Shown: positions 62,115 through 64,000 of the stretch, piece by piece | How positions within the stretch are numbered: position 1 is the stretch's first letter | Layout of the letters: every line of letters starts with the position of its first letter | Source: an uncultured Roseburia sp. | GTDB taxonomy: Bacteria > Bacillota > Clostridia > Lachnospirales > Lachnospiraceae | DNA: 64,000 nt | Direction of reading: 5' to 3' | Assembly (NCBI GenBank): GCA_947174805.1 | Contig: CAMWKH010000003.1 | Coordinates: 1-64,000 of the forward strand | The notes under the pieces: model-generated | Database searches by the model: none | Seen by the model: the letters and a program-made list of their open reading frames with translations, nothing else | What the model was told of the DNA's origin: nothing | Program-made: the position numbers and the translations under genes

Positions 62115-62696
62115 ATGAGAAGAAGAAGCGGATTGCATTTTGGAAAGGAAAAAAAGAAAATTAATGTCCCCATTGTAAAGGAAGTGGTTGCCTGGACATT
62201 GGAATGTATCATTGTGCTTGTGATTGCCTTTGTGTTTGTGTATTTTATCGGGCTTCGCACAAGTGTTTTAGGACAGTCCATGGCCCCCACCTTAGAGAAC
62301 AGGCAGGAAATTATGATAAACCGGTTTATCTATCTTCTCTCCGATCCAAAGCCCGGAGATATTGTGGTCTTTTTGCCAAACGGCAATGAGAAATCCCATT
62401 ATTATGTGAAGCGCGTGATTGGCGTACCGGGGGATACGGTGCAGATTAAAGAGGGGGAAGTCTATGTCAACGGAGAACTTTTTGAGGATGAGGAGGAGTT
62501 TGCCCCTATATTGGATGCGGAACTTGCAGCGGAGCCGGTGAAACTGGAGGAGGATGAGTATTTTGTGCTGGGGGACAACAGAAATAACAGCGAGGACAGC
62601 CGTTATGCCAATATCGGAAATGTGAAGAAGGAACATATTGTGGGAAAAGCCTGGTTTATTATATCTCCCTATGACAGCATGGGATTTATTAAGTAG
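62115..62696 (+). CDS. lepB: Signal peptidase I
   Basis: 193 residues with one membrane helix (about 26-46). Catalytic S55 is in LGQSMAPTL, general base K99 in YYVKRVIGVPGD, and the family box LGDNRNNSEDSRY follows. It cleaves signal peptides on the outer face of the membrane. The next gene starts 21 bp later. Confidence 0.96.
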   Translation: MRRRSGLHFGKEKKKINVPIVKEVVAWTLECIIVLVIAFVFVYFIGLRTSVLGQSMAPTLENRQEIMINRFIYLLSDPKPGDIVVFLPNGNEKSHYYVKRVIGVPGDTVQIKEGEVYVNGELFEDEEEFAPILDAELAAEPVKLEEDEYFVLGDNRNNSEDSRYANIGNVKKEHIVGKAWFIISPYDSMGFIK

Positions 62697-62717
62697 CGGG
62701 AAAAGAGAGGTAATATT

Positions 62718-63572
62718 ATGCAGTTTCAGTGGTATCCGGGGCATATGACGAAAGCGAAACGTCAGATGCAGGAAGATATAAAGCTAATCGATTTGATTAT
62801 AGAGCTGGTGGATGCCAGGATTCCTTATTCCAGCAGGAATCCTGATATTGACGAGCTTGGAAAAAATAAGGCAAGGCTGATTTTAATGAATAAATCGGAT
62901 TTGGCGGACGAGAAAGCTACGAAGGCCTGGAAGGATTATTTTATATCCAAGGGATGTTTTGTAGTTTCTTTGGATTCCAGAAATAAGGCGGGAATGAAAA
63001 CGATTCAGAGCCAGATTTTGGAGGCATGTAAGGAAAAAATAGAGCGGGATAAAAAAAGAGGAATAAAAAACCGTCCGGTGCGCGCTATGGTGGTGGGGAT
63101 TCCCAATGTGGGCAAGTCTACCTTTATCAATTCCTATGCGGGGCGGGCCTGTGCGAAAACAGGAAATAAACCTGGGGTGACAAAGGGAAAGCAGTGGATA
63201 AGGCTCAATAAAAACGTGGAGCTTTTAGATACCCCGGGGATTCTCTGGCCCAAATTTGAGGACCAGAAGGTTGGGCTTTCCCTGGCTCTTATCGGTTCCA
63301 TCCGGGATGAAATTTTAAATACGGAGGAGCTGGCCATAGAGCTAATCCAAATTTTGATAAACAAATATCCTGGGGTGCTTAAAGAGAGATATCATCTCAC
63401 GGAGGAGGGGGATGCCTTAAAAGTTTTAACCCTTATCGGGGAAAACAGAAACTGCCGCGGCAAAGGGAATGAGCTGGATTACGGCAAGACGGCAAATCTT
63501 TTGATAGATGAATTCCGGGGGGGCAGGCTGGGGCGTATTACCCTGGAGGAGCCTGGTACAATAGGAGTGTAA
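62718..63572 (+). CDS. rbgA: Ribosome biogenesis GTPase RbgA (YlqF)
   Basis: 284 residues; RBS AAGAGAGGTAATATT. A circularly permuted GTPase: G4 (NKSDLAD) precedes G1 (GIPNVGKST) and G3 (DTPGILWP). The N-terminal [14 protein letters not shown] is diagnostic. It assists late 50S assembly. rplS, lepB, rbgA and rnhB in this order is a conserved Firmicutes arrangement. Confidence 0.96.
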   Translation: MQFQWYPGHMTKAKRQMQEDIKLIDLIIELVDARIPYSSRNPDIDELGKNKARLILMNKSDLADEKATKAWKDYFISKGCFVVSLDSRNKAGMKTIQSQILEACKEKIERDKKRGIKNRPVRAMVVGIPNVGKSTFINSYAGRACAKTGNKPGVTKGKQWIRLNKNVELLDTPGILWPKFEDQKVGLSLALIGSIRDEILNTEELAIELIQILINKYPGVLKERYHLTEEGDALKVLTLIGENRNCRGKGNELDYGKTANLLIDEFRGGRLGRITLEEPGTIGV

Positions 63573-63574
63573 AA

Positions 63575-64000
63575 ATGATGGTACAAAAGAAAATCGGGGA
63601 GATAAAGGAAGAATTTCAAAACACAGGCACGGGAGAACTTTCCTCTTTTATCCTAAGATACAGGGAGGATGAGAGAGCAGGGGTAAAAAATCTTGTGGCA
63701 AGGGCCGAGAAAGAACTAAAAAAGCTTCAGGAGGAAAAGGAGAGGATTTCATCCTTAAAGGTATATGAGAATAGGTATAGCGACAGGAGATATATCTGCG
63801 GCATAGACGAGGCGGGGAGAGGGCCTCTGGCCGGCCCTGTGGTGGCAGGGGCCGTGATTCTTCCAAGGGACTGCGACATTCTCTACATCAACGATTCCAA
63901 GCAGTTATCCCCCAAAAAACGTGAGGAACTCTTTGATGTGATTCTGGAAAAAGCCATAGCTGTGGGCATCGGCATGGTAAGCCCAAAAAGGATTGACGAG
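63575..64000 (+). CDS. rnhB: Ribonuclease HII (partial, runs off the window)
   Basis: 142 codons from ATG 63575 (AGGAG 7 bp upstream) to the right edge, with no stop. A helical N-terminal extension of about 70 residues, as in Bacillus RnhB, precedes the catalytic start [20 protein letters not shown] (first Asp and Glu of the active site) and [13 protein letters not shown]. The remaining catalytic Asp residues lie beyond the window. It removes misincorporated ribonucleotides. Confidence 0.95.
   Translation, partial: MMVQKKIGEIKEEFQNTGTGELSSFILRYREDERAGVKNLVARAEKELKKLQEEKERISSLKVYENRYSDRRYICGIDEAGRGPLAGPVVAGAVILPRDCDILYINDSKQLSPKKREELFDVILEKAIAVGIGMVSPKRIDE

Overview
The window reads as one contig of a spore-forming member of Clostridia, most likely Lachnospiraceae. 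It carries the complete eight-gene spoIIIA operon and a SpoIIM-family gene. Its -35/-10 promoters, strong GGAGG ribosome sites and frequent GTG/TTG starts are typical of Firmicutes. LexA boxes of the CGAAC-N4-GTTCG type precede recA and, in a weaker form, dinB. A CarD regulator and a SARP-type response regulator sit further along. Species cannot be fixed from the sequence alone. || Region 1, about 1-13,300, is accessory DNA. It is visibly more AT-rich in places, rich in small regulators and littered with gene remnants. It holds a MerR/GyrI regulator divergent from a MATE efflux pump; a class D beta-lactamase-like protein, a TetR regulator and a class C-like serine hydrolase; an alpha/beta hydrolase divergent from a TipA-type MerR regulator; an Rrf2 repressor divergent from a flavodoxin-ferredoxin (EFR1) protein; an AraC/GyrI regulator; a GNAT acetyltransferase; a truncated Fic gene and a flavodoxin. 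Frameshifted remnants of a TnpV-like protein and of a cysteine-rich KTR protein, both typical passengers of Tn1549/Tn4451-type elements, suggest a decayed mobile island specialised in sensing and removing drugs. || Region 2, about 13,300-30,000, is core chromosome. A coiled-coil protein and a lipoprotein of unknown role face a tight operon of purine nucleoside phosphorylase, MTA/SAH deaminase, metallo-hydrolase and RNase HI. Next come a tiny membrane protein with alaS, then rpsU, spoIIIAA-AH, deoB, prfC and trxA. || Region 3, 30,182-34,851, is the most unusual locus. A circularly permuted ATP-grasp protein, an alpha-E protein, a transglutaminase-like protease and two AstE/AspA-type proteins are packed head to tail. 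The second AstE-type copy has lost its metal ligands. The family combination suggests synthesis, trimming and hydrolysis of an uncharacterised amide- or peptide-linked product. || Region 4, about 34,850-64,000, returns to housekeeping: recA-recX, rny, a Nudix hydrolase, spoIIM, DAHP synthase, tRNA-Arg(CCG), an SH3 envelope protein behind a WalR-like box, a pseudouridine synthase with ligA, metA (acetyl-type), a Cof phosphatase, chorismate mutase and a secreted transglutaminase/InlB-repeat protein. Then follow a chemoreceptor-like protein, a DUF6062-like protein, CarD, a LytS-like kinase with folT and a SARP response regulator, uppP, a glycogen debranching enzyme, a GreA paralogue, dinB, rplS, lepB, rbgA and the start of rnhB, which runs off the end. 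Intrinsic terminators separate most units. No rRNA, CRISPR array or intact insertion sequence was seen.
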